Source: a bacterium
GTDB taxonomy: Bacteria > SZUA-79 > Acidulodesulfobacterales > Acidulodesulfobacteraceae
DNA length: 56,081 nt
Reading direction: 5' to 3'
NCBI GenBank assembly: GCA_021850985.1
Contig: JAJZJX010000011.1
Location: forward strand, 1-56,081
Within the stretch, counting starts at the first letter, position 1, and every line of letters begins with the position of its first letter. The position numbers and the translations under genes were made by a program. Positions 32,083 through 43,873 of this stretch are shown in pieces. The notes under the pieces were generated by a model, which saw only the letters and a program-made list of their open reading frames with translations, did not search any database and was not told the origin of the DNA.

Positions 32083-33495
32083 TTAAACGTCGTAATACAA
32101 TGCAAATTCGTAAGGAACCGGCCTCATACGGACTGGATTTACGTCGTTTTCCATTTTGCGTTCAATCCATGCCTTAATTAAATCTTCCGTAAATACTCCG
32201 CCTTCAAGTAAAAATTTATGGTCTTTTTCAAGTTCTTTAAGCGCATCTTCGAGAGAACCAGGAGCGACAGGAATATTTTTAAGCTCTTTTTTAGACAAAG
32301 TAAACAGGTCTTTGTCAACGGGATTACCCGGTTTTATTTTATTTTTAATTCCGTCTAATCCTGCCATAAGAAGCGCAGAAAAAGCAATATATCCGTTTGC
32401 GGTCGGATCCGGAGTCCTGTATTCTATTCTTTTTGCTTTAGGAGAATTGGAATACATCGGAATTCTTATAGCGGCGCTTCTGTTTCTGGACGAGTAAACG
32501 AAATTAACCGGCGCTTCAAAACCCGGTACTAATCTTTTATAAGAATTTGTCGTAGGATTTGTAAATGCGCATAACGCCTTTGCGTGCTTTAATATTCCGC
32601 CGATATAATAAATAGCCATTTCGGAAAGTCCGGCATATCCTTTTCCGGGGAAAAGGGGCTGACCGTTTTTCCATAACGACTGGTGGACGTGCATTCCCGA
32701 TCCGTTGTCGCCGAAAAGCGGTTTAGGCATAAAAGTGGCCGTCTTATCGTATCTCTTTGCGACGTTTTTAATTATGTATTTAAACCACATGAAATTATCG
32801 CCCATTGCGGTTAAAGAATTAAATCTCATATCTATTTCAGCCTGTCCGCCGGTTGCCACTTCATGATGCGCCGCTTCTACCCTTATTCCTACGTTTTGAA
32901 GCTCAAGAGCCATCTCGTTTCTTATATCGGTTTGGCTGTCTATAGGAGAAGCAGGGAAATAACCCTCTTTATGTCTGGGTTTATGGCCGAGATTCGGCAT
33001 TTCGTCTCTGCCGGTATTCCATGTTCCTTCTTCTGAGTCAATGTAGTAATATCCGCTGTTAGAAGTCTGATCGTATCTTATGTCGTCGAAAATAAAAAAT
33101 TCCGCTTCAGGTCCGAAATAAGCCGTATCCGCAATACCGGTAGATTTTAAGTATTCTTCGGCTTTTTGGGCTATATTGCGGGGATCTCTTTCGTAAAATT
33201 TTCCGGTAACCGGATCTTTTATGTTGCATATCAAAGACAGCGTTTTTGCTTCTATAAAGTTGTCGATAACGGCAGTGGAAGGATCCGGTATCATAAGCAT
33301 ATCGGATGCGTCTATCGCCTGCCATCCTCTTATGCTGGAACCGTCAAAGCCCAAACCTTCTTTAAAAGTATCTTTTGAAACTTCGCTTACCGGTACCGTA
33401 AAATGCTGCCATGTTCCAAGAAGGTCGCAAAACTTAACGTCTATGAACTGCACCTCCTGCTCTTTAATTAACTGCAAAACTTCGTTTTCGGTCAT
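32083..33495 (-). CDS. glnA: Glutamine synthetase type I
   Basis: 470 residues, GSI-beta length. The beta-Grasp domain has [12 protein letters not shown]. Metal and substrate motifs are [27 protein letters not shown], the ATP site [28 protein letters not shown] and [17 protein letters not shown]. It makes glutamine from glutamate and ammonium. The loop that carries the adenylylated tyrosine in enteric enzymes (NLYDLP) reads DLFTLS here, with F398 at the tyrosine position, so covalent adenylylation at that site is not possible. It starts 38 bases after glnB, giving a glnB-glnA operon under the sigma-54-like promoter. Confidence 0.96.
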   Translation of the reverse strand: MTENEVLQLIKEQEVQFIDVKFCDLLGTWQHFTVPVSEVSKDTFKEGLGFDGSSIRGWQAIDASDMLMIPDPSTAVIDNFIEAKTLSLICNIKDPVTGKFYERDPRNIAQKAEEYLKSTGIADTAYFGPEAEFFIFDDIRYDQTSNSGYYYIDSEEGTWNTGRDEMPNLGHKPRHKEGYFPASPIDSQTDIRNEMALELQNVGIRVEAAHHEVATGGQAEIDMRFNSLTAMGDNFMWFKYIIKNVAKRYDKTATFMPKPLFGDNGSGMHVHQSLWKNGQPLFPGKGYAGLSEMAIYYIGGILKHAKALCAFTNPTTNSYKRLVPGFEAPVNFVYSSRNRSAAIRIPMYSNSPKAKRIEYRTPDPTANGYIAFSALLMAGLDGIKNKIKPGNPVDKDLFTLSKKELKNIPVAPGSLEDALKELEKDHKFLLEGGVFTEDLIKAWIERKMENDVNPVRMRPVPYEFALYYDV

Positions 33496-33533
33496 TTCTC
33501 CTCCAAAAAAATTAAAATTAATTGTTATATTTA

Positions 33534-33884
<351 letters not shown>

Positions 33885-33895
33885 TCAAATTTAAA

Positions 33896-33911
33896 GCAAA
33901 AAATATGCCGT
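33896..33911 (-). promoter_or_regulatory. Sigma-54-type promoter of glnB-glnA
   Basis: On the minus strand the sequence CGGCATATTTTTTGC has GG and GC exactly 10 bases apart with the consensus GGCA...TTGC. The predicted start (about 33884) is 12 bases before the glnB ATG. No upstream NtrC-type dyad was found with certainty. Confidence 0.55.
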
Positions 33912-34027
33912 GAATAAACTTATAAGAAAATCAAAATATATTAACTTTTATATTATAAATTTATTTATATATTTTGTATAAAAAATATGCAATAAAAAAA
34001 ATACTGCTTAAAAAATGGTCATTTAAA

Positions 34028-34513
34028 TTAATCTCTGAAATTAATATATGCCAACTCGATATCTAACGGAAAAGCTTTTAAATGGGCGATAATATTTTGA
34101 AGTTCGTCCTTAGATTTTGAATTAACGCGCAGATGGTCTTTAAGATTCTCCACGCCCGCCTTGGGAGCAATTTTTTTTATTTCCTGTATAATTTTCTTTG
34201 AAGATTCTTTATCGATCCCTTCTTTAATTTCCACTTCCTGACGCACCATTCCTTTAGACGCTTCCTCTTTTTTCTTAAAATCCAAAAATTTAACGGAAAC
34301 TCCGCGTTTTATGAGTTTGCCTTTTAATATATCTATGACGGCGGTAAGTTTATAGTCGTCATCGCCCAAAAGCGTAATAATATTATCCTGCCGTTTAATT
34401 TCGCTTTTGGTTCCTTTAAAATCGTATCTGCCTGTAATTTCTTTTATCGCCTGATTAATTGCATTATCTACTTCCTGCATATCTGCTTTTGACGCTATAT
34501 CGAAAGAAGGCAC
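34028..34513 (-). CDS. YajQ-family nucleotide-binding protein
   Basis: 161 residues, full length. The protein begins PSFDIASKADMQEVDNAINQ and has the family stretches RYDFKGTKSEI, DDYKLTAVIDILKGKLIKRGV and the C-terminal RVNSKSKDELQNIIAHLK. Two ferredoxin-like domains are expected. Some YajQ proteins bind cyclic di-GMP, others bind nucleotides or RNA; which applies here is unknown. It is followed by no close downstream gene and has a GGAG site before its start. It lies 61 bases from lolA on the same strand. Confidence 0.93.
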   Translation of the reverse strand: MPSFDIASKADMQEVDNAINQAIKEITGRYDFKGTKSEIKRQDNIITLLGDDDYKLTAVIDILKGKLIKRGVSVKFLDFKKKEEASKGMVRQEVEIKEGIDKESSKKIIQEIKKIAPKAGVENLKDHLRVNSKSKDELQNIIAHLKAFPLDIELAYINFRD

Positions 34514-34574
34514 GGCATTCTCCTTTTTTTATTAATTTTATTATTAAAATGATACTAAATTTAATTAATTTACT

Positions 34575-35237
34575 TTAATTCGCTTTTATTATTTTATAAT
34601 ACGGCGGAAAATTAACTCTAAAAATTTTATCTTTTATGGGACCGTTTAATTTAACGTTTTTATATTTAAAAATAATCGTCTGCCCCTGATAAGTTATAAT
34701 TTTTAAAGATTTTATCTTGAAATTTCCTGAATCGAAACCGACGTATATTTTTTTAGCCCTCTGCATTTTTATAGGCTTTAAAACAAGCGTTGTTTCGTTT
34801 GAAGCAGTCTTTTTAAACACGTTTAATACTTTAAAATAATGCGTAAGATTTCCTATTACTTCGACTACGTTAGGGGGAAATCCTCCTTTTTCGCCGCTTA
34901 CGTTTATTACCGTTACTTTTTTCATATTTTTATCGACGATATAAAGCCTGCCGTTTTTCAAAACCTGCCTTTTATGAAAAGGATATTGATAAATCCACGC
35001 CATTCCTTTATATCTTTTATAATAAAAATATCCCTTAAACGCCATATTTTGGGAATAACCCGGTATTTCTTCCTTCTGATAAAAATATGCTGCTATGGAA
35101 TAAACGTTTTTATATTTTGCCTCTATTTTATTGACGGTATTAAAAGATTCGGCAAAAGATTTACCTGTAAAATATAGCGCGGCAAAAGACCCTAAAACTA
35201 AAAAAAATATAAATAATTTTAAAAATTTGGTTTTCAT
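34575..35237 (-). CDS. lolA: LolA-like outer-membrane lipoprotein carrier protein
   Basis: 220 residues. A signal peptide (MKTKFLKLFIFFLVLGSFAA...) of about 29 residues points to the periplasm. The LolA pattern follows: FYQKEEIPGYSQNMAFKGYFYYKR, KGMAWIYQYPFHKRQVLKNGRLYIVDKNMKKVTVI, and the C-terminal sheet with KIYVGFDSGNFKIKSLKIITYQGQTIIFKYKNVKLN ending NFPPYYKI. It moves lipoproteins from the inner to the outer membrane, which shows the cell is diderm. Its start overlaps the ftsK stop by 4 bases, so the two are translationally coupled; this ftsK-lolA order is common in proteobacteria. Confidence 0.88.
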   Translation of the reverse strand: MKTKFLKLFIFFLVLGSFAALYFTGKSFAESFNTVNKIEAKYKNVYSIAAYFYQKEEIPGYSQNMAFKGYFYYKRYKGMAWIYQYPFHKRQVLKNGRLYIVDKNMKKVTVINVSGEKGGFPPNVVEVIGNLTHYFKVLNVFKKTASNETTLVLKPIKMQRAKKIYVGFDSGNFKIKSLKIITYQGQTIIFKYKNVKLNGPIKDKIFRVNFPPYYKIIKAN

Positions 35238-37441
35238 TTTATCTGTCTCCTTTTTTTAGTCAAAATTCCTTCATTCTGCATTTTTTCTATTATTCTAGCC
35301 GCTCTGTTAAAGCCTATCCTGAATCTTCTCTGAACGTAAGAAATAGAAATATTTTCTTTATCTTCTTCGGATTGGACGAGACTAAGCACCTCGTTATATA
35401 TTTCGTCGTCGGGGTCGTCCGTAATTATTCTATCAAAATTAACGGCATTGTCAAACTCATTTATCAGCAGTTCGTTTTTTTGAGAAGGAAAGTTTTTTTC
35501 TTCTATAAATTTTATCGCTTTTTTAATTTCGTCTTCAGATATATACGAACCGTGAATTCTCATAAGTCTGGCTTGTCCCGGCGGCATAAACAGCATATCT
35601 CCGTTTCCCAGCAGTTCCTCGGCGCCGTTTGAATCCAATATAGTCCTTGAATCTACTTTCGACGATACTAAGAAAGATATGCGGGAAGGCATATTTGCTT
35701 TAATAACGCCCGTCACTACGTTTACGGAAGGTCTTTGCGTAGCTATCACCAAATGTATCCCGCATGCCCTTGCCATTTGAGAAAGCCTTATTATAGAGGT
35801 TTCGACGTCTTTTGGACTGGTAAGCATTAAATCGCTTAACTCGTCTATTATCACGACTAAATAAGGCATAGGCTTTAAACCCTGCTTCCTGTATTTTTCG
35901 TTGAACTGTTCTATATTTTTAACCTTTTCCGACTGCATTCTTTTGTATCTGGATTCCATTTCCGAAACAGCCCACTTTAATGCTACGCCTGCTTTTTTAG
36001 GGTCATAGACTACGTCGCTTATTAAATGCGGCAGATTTTCAAAAGGCGCCAGTTCTAATCTTTTAGGGTCTATCATTAAAAAATTAAGCTCTTCGTGGGT
36101 TGCTTTAAAAATAAGGCTCATAACGAGCGTATTGATAAAAACGCTTTTTCCGGCGCCGGTCGCTCCGGCTATAAGCAAATGCGGGGCTTTTGCAATATCG
36201 AATAAGACGTCGTTTCCTCTTGTATCCTTGCCGAGTACTATAGTGAGCATAGATTTTGAATCGGCAAATTCTTTGGAATTAATAATTTCGGAAAATAATA
36301 CTGTTTCCCTTTTATTATTTGGAACTTCGATTCCTACTGCGGATTTCCCTTCTATTACTCCGGTTATCCTCACGGGTTTAGATTTAAGCGCCATAGTCAA
36401 ATCTTCCGAAAGAGTCAAAATTCTGCCCACCTTAATGCCGCTTGCGGGTTCGAATTCATACATAGTTACAATCGGACCCGGGTTAATGCCGGTAACTTTT
36501 CCTTTAACTCCGAAATCCATAAGCTTCTTTTCGATAAGGGTTGCGTTTACAAGCAAAGACTGCTTGTCGGTCTTCTGTAAATCTTTTGCGGTCCCGTCCG
36601 CCTGCATTAAAGATATAGGCGGTATTTTTGAATCCCTGCCGCCTATAAAGTCAAAGGTTGCAGGTTTTTCTTCTATGCGTTCAGGCTGAACCGTTTCCGC
36701 CTTTTCTTCTTTTTTCTCTAAATCGCTTATAAGTTCTTCTCTTGTGCCTCCGAATAATTCTTTATTCATTACGAAACTTTTTTGCCTTTTTTTAAGCCCC
36801 TTTCTTTTTTCAAACCTTAATTTTATGGAATTAAATAAAGCGGCTGTTTTTAACCGGAAGGATTTAAAATCGGAAAATTTGATTTTCTTAGAATTTATTT
36901 TATTATAATATTCTGCGATATGTTTGAAGTCTATTTTCTTAAAAAAAATATAGAATGCCGCCAGAAAAAGCAATAATATAATTATTACGGCGCCGGCAAA
37001 GCCGAAAAATTTAAAAATAAAGCCGTAAATTCCTCTGCCTATAAGCCCTCCTCCGGACATCATAAAGCCGTGATACGATACTTTTGGAAGTAAGCGGTAC
37101 AACAGAATGGATAAGGCTAAGACGAAAAGCAAAATTCCTGCGTAAAATCTTTTTGCAAGAGCTTTATTCAACAGTAAAATAAATCCTACGAATAGAATAA
37201 AAAGGATTATTACGAAAGTGTTAAGTCCGAATAATTGAAGCAAAAAATTAGAAAGAACTCCGCCGAAATAACCGCCCCAATTTGCTCTGTGAACCGTAGA
37301 AATTGAATAGGAATTAAATGTCTGCTCGACTATATCGTACGAATAAAGAGACAGCAGGGAATAAACGGAAAAAAAAATAATCAAAATTCCCCATATTGTC
37401 TTTTTACGGCTCGGCATATTAAATAAATTCTTCCATTCCAA
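35234..37441 (-). CDS. ftsK: DNA translocase FtsK
   Basis: 735 residues. Four or five membrane segments occupy residues 17-168, and a short charged linker (about 170-290) is well below the length in E. coli. The alpha/beta motor follows, with Walker A AGATGAGKSVF (G426-S433), Walker B VVIIDELSDLM and ATQRPSVNVVTG. A C-terminal gamma winged helix (RRFRIGFNRAARIIEKMQNEGI) recognises KOPS-like sites. It pumps DNA at the septum and activates chromosome dimer resolution. The start lies 23 bases inside the 3' end of serS. Confidence 0.95.
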   Translation of the reverse strand: MEWKNLFNMPSRKKTIWGILIIFFSVYSLLSLYSYDIVEQTFNSYSISTVHRANWGGYFGGVLSNFLLQLFGLNTFVIILFILFVGFILLLNKALAKRFYAGILLFVLALSILLYRLLPKVSYHGFMMSGGGLIGRGIYGFIFKFFGFAGAVIIILLLFLAAFYIFFKKIDFKHIAEYYNKINSKKIKFSDFKSFRLKTAALFNSIKLRFEKRKGLKKRQKSFVMNKELFGGTREELISDLEKKEEKAETVQPERIEEKPATFDFIGGRDSKIPPISLMQADGTAKDLQKTDKQSLLVNATLIEKKLMDFGVKGKVTGINPGPIVTMYEFEPASGIKVGRILTLSEDLTMALKSKPVRITGVIEGKSAVGIEVPNNKRETVLFSEIINSKEFADSKSMLTIVLGKDTRGNDVLFDIAKAPHLLIAGATGAGKSVFINTLVMSLIFKATHEELNFLMIDPKRLELAPFENLPHLISDVVYDPKKAGVALKWAVSEMESRYKRMQSEKVKNIEQFNEKYRKQGLKPMPYLVVIIDELSDLMLTSPKDVETSIIRLSQMARACGIHLVIATQRPSVNVVTGVIKANMPSRISFLVSSKVDSRTILDSNGAEELLGNGDMLFMPPGQARLMRIHGSYISEDEIKKAIKFIEEKNFPSQKNELLINEFDNAVNFDRIITDDPDDEIYNEVLSLVQSEEDKENISISYVQRRFRIGFNRAARIIEKMQNEGILTKKRRQIK

Positions 37442-38684
37442 AATAAGGCTTCAAAGCGCCGGGAACCTTTATAAAACCGTCTTTAGTCTGGTAATTTTCT
37501 ATTACGGCTATCATTACCCTTGGAAGCGCAAGTCCAGATCCGTTTAAAGTTGAAACGAATTCCGCTTTGGAGTTATTGTCTCTTTTAAATTTTATATTTG
37601 CGCGTCTTGCCTGAAAAGTGCCGAAATTAGAACATGAACTGACTTCGAGCCACTCGTTTATTCCAGGCGCGTAAACTTCTATATCGAATTTTTCGCTTGC
37701 GGTAAAACTTAAATCTCCGGTACATATCCTGATTAATCTGTGCGGCAGATCCAATCTGTTTAATATGTCCTGCGCATCGGCTATCAGACTTGATAATTCT
37801 TCTTTTGCGGTTTCCGGCGCAACAATCTTTACAAGTTCGACCTTGTCGAACTGATGGCCGCGCTTTATGCCTTTCGTGTCCTTGCCTGCGGAAAGCTGTT
37901 CTTTTCTAAAACAAGCCGTATAAGCAGCATGTTTTATAGGAAGCTTATTCATCGGCAGTATTTCGTTCCTGTACATATTGGTAACGGGAACCTCTGCCGT
38001 CGGAACGAACCACATTCCCGAATCATCGTCTTTGTAAAGATTTTCGGAAAATTTAGGAAGCTGCCCCGTCCCGGTAAGACATTCTTCGTTCACCATAAAC
38101 GGCGGGTAAACTTCTTCGTATTCGTGATAATTTACGTGGGTGTCGAGCATAAAGCTAATCAGCGCTCTTTGAAGTTTTGCAAAACCTTTTTTTAATACGT
38201 AAAAACGGGTGCCGGAAATTTTAACTCCCCTTTCAAAGTCTATTAAATCTCTTTTTTCACCGATATCATAATGAGTTTTAGGCTCAAATTCAAATTTTTT
38301 CTTTTCGTTAAAATATGCGGTAGGAATGTTTTCGGAATCGTCTTTTCCGACGGGAACTTCGGGGTCGGGAATATTAGGCACGTTAAGCATAAGCGAATTG
38401 AGCCTTTCTTCTAATTCGCCCAGTTCGTCTTCCTGAACTTTAATAAGTTCGTTTATCCTTTTTACCTCTTCTTTTTTCGCCGAAATTGTTTCGGCGTTTT
38501 TTTCCGATGAAATCTCCTTAGAAAGAGTTTTTCTTATGTTCCTTAAATTTTCCGAATCGAATAAAAGTCTCCTTTTAGCTTCGTCCAATTCAAAAATTTC
38601 GTCTATAGGAACGGAAACGAAAAGTTTTTCCATCTCCTTTTTGACGTATTCTTTCTGTTCCCTAATAAGCTTGATATCTATCAT
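37419..38684 (-). CDS. serS: Seryl-tRNA synthetase
   Basis: 421 residues. The N-terminal long coiled-coil arm (about 30-105) that binds tRNA-Ser is present, followed by the class II core: motif 2 YTACFRKEQLSAGKDTKGIKRGHQFDKVE and motif 3 NGSGLALPRVMIAVIENYQ. It charges tRNA-Ser and tRNA-Sec. It overlaps the start of ftsK by 23 bases and is followed by ftsK and lolA in one unit. Its leader is A/T-rich and lacks a Shine-Dalgarno. Confidence 0.96.
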   Translation of the reverse strand: MIDIKLIREQKEYVKKEMEKLFVSVPIDEIFELDEAKRRLLFDSENLRNIRKTLSKEISSEKNAETISAKKEEVKRINELIKVQEDELGELEERLNSLMLNVPNIPDPEVPVGKDDSENIPTAYFNEKKKFEFEPKTHYDIGEKRDLIDFERGVKISGTRFYVLKKGFAKLQRALISFMLDTHVNYHEYEEVYPPFMVNEECLTGTGQLPKFSENLYKDDDSGMWFVPTAEVPVTNMYRNEILPMNKLPIKHAAYTACFRKEQLSAGKDTKGIKRGHQFDKVELVKIVAPETAKEELSSLIADAQDILNRLDLPHRLIRICTGDLSFTASEKFDIEVYAPGINEWLEVSSCSNFGTFQARRANIKFKRDNNSKAEFVSTLNGSGLALPRVMIAVIENYQTKDGFIKVPGALKPYFGMEEFI

Positions 38685-38754
38685 ATTTTATTTTTCGGAT
38701 TAACTATTTTTTAATTTTAATTAATATATTAATATTTTTAAAGCAAAATATCAA

Positions 38755-38997
38755 TTAAGAATCTAATAAAATATTTACGTTATCATTGCTTACTTCCGCC
38801 AATCCGCTGCTTAAAACTTCTATTTCTTTAATAGTTCCGCCGATTTTATATTTTATAGAGCCGGCGGTCAAATAAGATATAAAATTAACGTGTCTAAGCA
38901 TAATTCCCTCTATACCGGACATTGCAGGAAGTTCGCAAAAATCCGTTTCGCCTTCGAATATCAGCTTTTTTTTATCCGCTATTTTTAATTTCAGCAA
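38755..38997 (-). CDS. atpC: ATP synthase epsilon subunit, short form without the C-terminal helices
   Basis: 80 residues against about 130-140 in most bacteria. The N-terminal beta-sandwich is complete (LKIADKKKLIFEGETDFCELPAMSGIEGIMLRHVNFISYLTAG, then VLSSGLAEVSNDNVNILLDS). The C-terminal helix-turn-helix that inhibits ATP hydrolysis is missing. The 70 bases after the stop are A/T-rich and do not encode it in any frame, so this is not a simple frameshift. The start is TTG at 38997, 3 bases after the atpD stop. Green sulfur bacteria have similarly short epsilon subunits. Confidence 0.9.
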   Translation of the reverse strand: MLKLKIADKKKLIFEGETDFCELPAMSGIEGIMLRHVNFISYLTAGSIKYKIGGTIKEIEVLSSGLAEVSNDNVNILLDS

Positions 38998-39000
38998 GGT

Positions 39001-40407
<1,407 letters not shown>

Positions 40408-40442
40408 TTATAAATTCTCCCGATACTTTAAAAATTAAAAAT

Positions 40443-41333
40443 TTATTTTACCGCGTTAACTCCGTTTATAATATCTAAAATTTCAAGCGTAACCGCCGTC
40501 TGTCTGGCTTTGTTGTAGGCTACCGTCAGCTTGTTTATTAATTTTCCCGCATTCCTGGTAGCATTATCCATTGCATTCATTCTTGAAGCCTGCTCGCCGG
40601 CAAAAGATTCCAATATTTTATAATAAATTTTAGTCCGAAAATAATTATTAAAAATCGTATCTATTATTTCGTTTTCGTAACCGGTAGTTTCTTCTATTAA
40701 GTAGCCGCCGCTTTTAGATGTTACGCTATCGTCGGGAGTTTCGAAAGGTAAAAGTTTTTCCGAATATGCCCTCTGCTGAAGAGTGGAAATATATCGGTTC
40801 GATATTATATAAACTCCGTCTATCTCCTTATTTTTAAAATCTTTTATAACGGCATCGCATAAAAGTCCTGCAATATTTAATATCGAATCGCCGTCCGAAT
40901 AAAGCATTCCGAAAGAGATATCGTAATTATTCTTTTTAAAAAAATCGTAGGCTTTTTTACCAAGAACATATATTTTAATTTTACCTTCGTCAAATCCTTT
41001 GCTTCTAATTTCTTCGTTAAAAAGCTTAAACAGATTTATATTGAAAGAACCGCAAAGCCCTCTGTCCGTCGAAATTATTACTATTCCGGTATTTCCGCCG
41101 ATTTTTCTATCTTTTCCGTCATTTTTTCCGTAAAAAGGATGAAGATGCAGCACGCTGTTGTTCTTAATATTATTAATAATGCCGTCGTAAATCCCTGCAT
41201 ATGCTCTATATTCGTTCATAGCCGACTGATTTTTTTTAAACTTTGACCCGGCAACCATTTTCATGGCTTTCGTAATCTGCCTCGTATTTTTAATGCTGGA
41301 GATTTTTCTTTTTATGGATTTTAAATTAGGCAT
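40443..41333 (-). CDS. atpG: ATP synthase F1 gamma subunit
   Basis: 296 residues. The N-terminal helix MPNLKSIKRKISSIKNTRQITKAMKMVAGSKF, the central STDRGLCGSFN and the C-terminal helix ASRMNAMDNATRNAGKLINKLTVAYNKARQTAVTLEILDIINGV are the conserved gamma features. It is the rotating shaft of F1. It starts 6 bases after atpA. No regulatory cysteine insert is present. It has a normal length and order for the gene cluster. Confidence 0.97.
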   Translation of the reverse strand: MPNLKSIKRKISSIKNTRQITKAMKMVAGSKFKKNQSAMNEYRAYAGIYDGIINNIKNNSVLHLHPFYGKNDGKDRKIGGNTGIVIISTDRGLCGSFNINLFKLFNEEIRSKGFDEGKIKIYVLGKKAYDFFKKNNYDISFGMLYSDGDSILNIAGLLCDAVIKDFKNKEIDGVYIISNRYISTLQQRAYSEKLLPFETPDDSVTSKSGGYLIEETTGYENEIIDTIFNNYFRTKIYYKILESFAGEQASRMNAMDNATRNAGKLINKLTVAYNKARQTAVTLEILDIINGVNAVK

Positions 41334-41339
41334 AAATTA

Positions 41340-42851
41340 TCAGTCTTCTACGAATATTTTTTTAAAATTGCCCAACGCCGTTATAATCTTTGTTTTAAGC
41401 GCATCGTCTATAGATTTTTTTTCTCTTATATCAGAATAGATTTCGGGATAATTATTTTCTATATAATAAAGGAGTTCTTCTTCATATTTTTTTATAGACG
41501 TAAGTTTATACTCCTGAAGATAACCGCTATTAGCCGCAAACAGAATAACTACCTCCTTTTCAACCGGCATAGGACTGTATTGCGGCTGTTTAAGAAGTTC
41601 CGACATCATTCTGCCGCGCGCAAGCATTTCCTGCGTGGTTTTATCGAGATCCGCTCCGAACTGCGAAAACGCCGCCAGCTCCCTATATTGTGCAAGCGAA
41701 AGCCTTAAGCCTCCTGAAACCTGCTTCATAGCTTTAATTTGAGCGTCTCCGCCGACTCTAGAAACCGAAAGTCCGGCATTGACGGCGGGTCTGGTTCCCG
41801 CATAAAACAGGTCTGTTTCTAAAAAAATCTGCCCGTCCGTTATAGATATAACGTTGGTCGGAATATACGCCGACACGTCTCCTGCCTGAGTCTCTATTAT
41901 AGGCAGAGCGGTAAGTGACCCTCCGCCGTGCGTCTGGTTCATTTTAGCGGCTCTTTCGAGAAGCCTTGAATGCAGATAAAAAACGTCTCCGGGATATGCT
42001 TCCCTTCCCGGCGGCCTTCTTAAGAGCAGCGAAAGTTCCCTGTATGCTACCGCGTGCTTGGATAAATCGTCGTAAATTATCAGGCAGTGCATACCGTTGT
42101 CCCTAAAATATTCGCCCATAGTGGCTCCCGTATAAGGGGCGAAATATTGCATTGCCGCAGGGTCGCTTGCGTTAGCGGCAATAATAGTAGTATATTCCAT
42201 TGCGCCGGAATTCATAAGGCGGTCGTAAATAAACGAAATACTCGATTGCTTCTGTCCTATACCTACATATATACAGTAAACTCCTGAATCTTTCTGATTT
42301 AATATTGTATCAATGGCAATAGCGGTTTTGCCGGTCTGTCTATCTCCTATTATAAGCTCTCTCTGTCCTTTGCCGATAGGTATTAACGAATCTATAACTT
42401 TTATGCCTGTATATAAAGGTTCATTAACCTTCTGTCTTTGAACTATACCAGGTGCTTTTCTTTCTATATTATAATATTTTTCGGCTTCAACTGGACTTTT
42501 GCCGTCTATAGGCCTTCCTAGTCCGTCTAATACTCTGCCTATAACCTCTTTGCCAACAGGAACTTCGGCAATTTTCCCGGTTCTTTTAACCGTATCTCCT
42601 TCTTTTACCAAAAATTCTTCACCGAGGACTATAACGCCGGCGTTATCTTCTTCCAGATTTAAAACATAGCCGTAAACGTCGGGGGTGAATTCAAGCATTT
42701 CTCCTATAACCGCATTTTTAATACCGTAAATTCTCGCGACGCCGTCTCCGACGGATAAAACCACGCCTACTTCGCTGATATCGATGTTTTTAGTATAAGA
42801 TTCTATCTTGCTTTTTATAATATCGGTAATTTCAGAAGGCTTAATTGCCAT
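41340..42851 (-). CDS. atpA: ATP synthase F1 alpha subunit
   Basis: 503 residues. The P-loop GDRQTGKTA, the signature [14 protein letters not shown], and the N-terminal [16 protein letters not shown] are conserved. It forms the non-catalytic nucleotide-binding half of the F1 hexamer. The start overlaps the atpH stop by 11 bases and an AGGAGCG site lies within atpH. It is followed after 6 bases by atpG. Confidence 0.98.
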   Translation of the reverse strand: MAIKPSEITDIIKSKIESYTKNIDISEVGVVLSVGDGVARIYGIKNAVIGEMLEFTPDVYGYVLNLEEDNAGVIVLGEEFLVKEGDTVKRTGKIAEVPVGKEVIGRVLDGLGRPIDGKSPVEAEKYYNIERKAPGIVQRQKVNEPLYTGIKVIDSLIPIGKGQRELIIGDRQTGKTAIAIDTILNQKDSGVYCIYVGIGQKQSSISFIYDRLMNSGAMEYTTIIAANASDPAAMQYFAPYTGATMGEYFRDNGMHCLIIYDDLSKHAVAYRELSLLLRRPPGREAYPGDVFYLHSRLLERAAKMNQTHGGGSLTALPIIETQAGDVSAYIPTNVISITDGQIFLETDLFYAGTRPAVNAGLSVSRVGGDAQIKAMKQVSGGLRLSLAQYRELAAFSQFGADLDKTTQEMLARGRMMSELLKQPQYSPMPVEKEVVILFAANSGYLQEYKLTSIKKYEEELLYYIENNYPEIYSDIREKKSIDDALKTKIITALGNFKKIFVED

Positions 42852-43401
42852 TAATAAACGCTCCTTGCTTTAAGTATTTATGAAAATTATCTAAACGGGT
42901 TTTTATGCTTGAATCGTATAAAACATTATCTATATTTATAATATAGCCGCCTATAATATTTTCGTCTATTTCGGACTCAATAGATACGGTTTTTTTCAGG
43001 GTTTTTTCCAGCATTTCAATTAGTTTGCTTTTTTCTTCGGGTTTTAATTCTTTTGCGGAAATAACTTTTACTTTCAATATATTATTAAGGTTATCGCGCA
43101 GATTTGAATATTCCGTGAAAATTTTAGGAAGATACCCTATTCTTTCATGTTCTATTAATAAATGAAGAAAATTTATAAAATGCTCGTTAAAAGAAAGCTC
43201 TTCGCCAAGCAATTTTATAACTTCAAACCTTTCCAGCTTATCAATATACGTTTGCGAAATAAATTCTTTAAGGCATAGCTTTTCGTAGCAGAAATTAATA
43301 AACTTATTTAAATCGTTAAAAATTTCGTCAACTATACGAAAATTTGCGGCTGCTTCAAACAGCGCCGAACCATAGCGCTTACTTATTTGACTGTCCAGCA
43401 A
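42841..43401 (-). CDS. atpH: ATP synthase delta subunit
   Basis: 186 residues. The N-terminal helical bundle ([13 protein letters not shown], then [30 protein letters not shown]) and the C-terminal part with [48 protein letters not shown]...[16 protein letters not shown] are typical OSCP/delta features. It links the peripheral stalk to the top of F1. It overlaps atpF by 23 bases upstream and atpA by 11 downstream. Confidence 0.95.
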   Translation of the reverse strand: MLDSQISKRYGSALFEAAANFRIVDEIFNDLNKFINFCYEKLCLKEFISQTYIDKLERFEVIKLLGEELSFNEHFINFLHLLIEHERIGYLPKIFTEYSNLRDNLNNILKVKVISAKELKPEEKSKLIEMLEKTLKKTVSIESEIDENIIGGYIINIDNVLYDSSIKTRLDNFHKYLKQGAFINGN

Positions 43402-43873
43402 ATCCTTCCTCTTGTGCTTTAAGAAAATTTTCGTTTAATTTACTGTCGCCGTATGATTCCATCTCTTTTTTTATCTTTTCGTTTGCGGTTTTAAACGACT
43501 TGCCTATCATTTCTTCCAGAAGCTCTTTCCTGTGGTTGTCTATTTCCGATTTTGCATGCTCCAAATAAGCATTGACGATTTTATCGGCGGTCATTTGGGC
43601 ATTTTTAATAATCAAATTTTTTTCCGCCGCCGCTTCTTTTATTGCGTCTTCCCTGATTTCCCGTATCTCTTTTCTTGTTTTCTCAAGTTCGGACTTAGCC
43701 TCTTGGTATATCTCTTTTGCCTTGTTTTCATATTCCCTTGCTTTTTCAAGATGAGCTTCTATGTCGCGCCGTCTGCCGCCCAAAAAAGTTATGCCGTACT
43801 TAATATAAATATAAGCGATTCCTATTGCAAGTATAATCGTATCGACTATTCGCCAAAAGATTTCCATATTCAT
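43379..43873 (-). CDS. atpF: ATP synthase F0 b subunit
   Basis: 164 residues. One membrane helix (IFWRIVDTIILAIGIAYIYIKYGI, about 5-28) is followed by a long charged coiled coil to about residue 120 and a C-terminal part containing KSFKTANEKIKKEMESY. It forms the peripheral stalk together with the b' protein encoded just upstream, with which it overlaps by 4 bases (ATGA-type). Membrane anchor and coiled coil are clear; the exact b versus b' naming follows the gene order. Confidence 0.9.
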   Translation of the reverse strand: MNMEIFWRIVDTIILAIGIAYIYIKYGITFLGGRRRDIEAHLEKAREYENKAKEIYQEAKSELEKTRKEIREIREDAIKEAAAEKNLIIKNAQMTADKIVNAYLEHAKSEIDNHRKELLEEMIGKSFKTANEKIKKEMESYGDSKLNENFLKAQEEGFAGQSNK

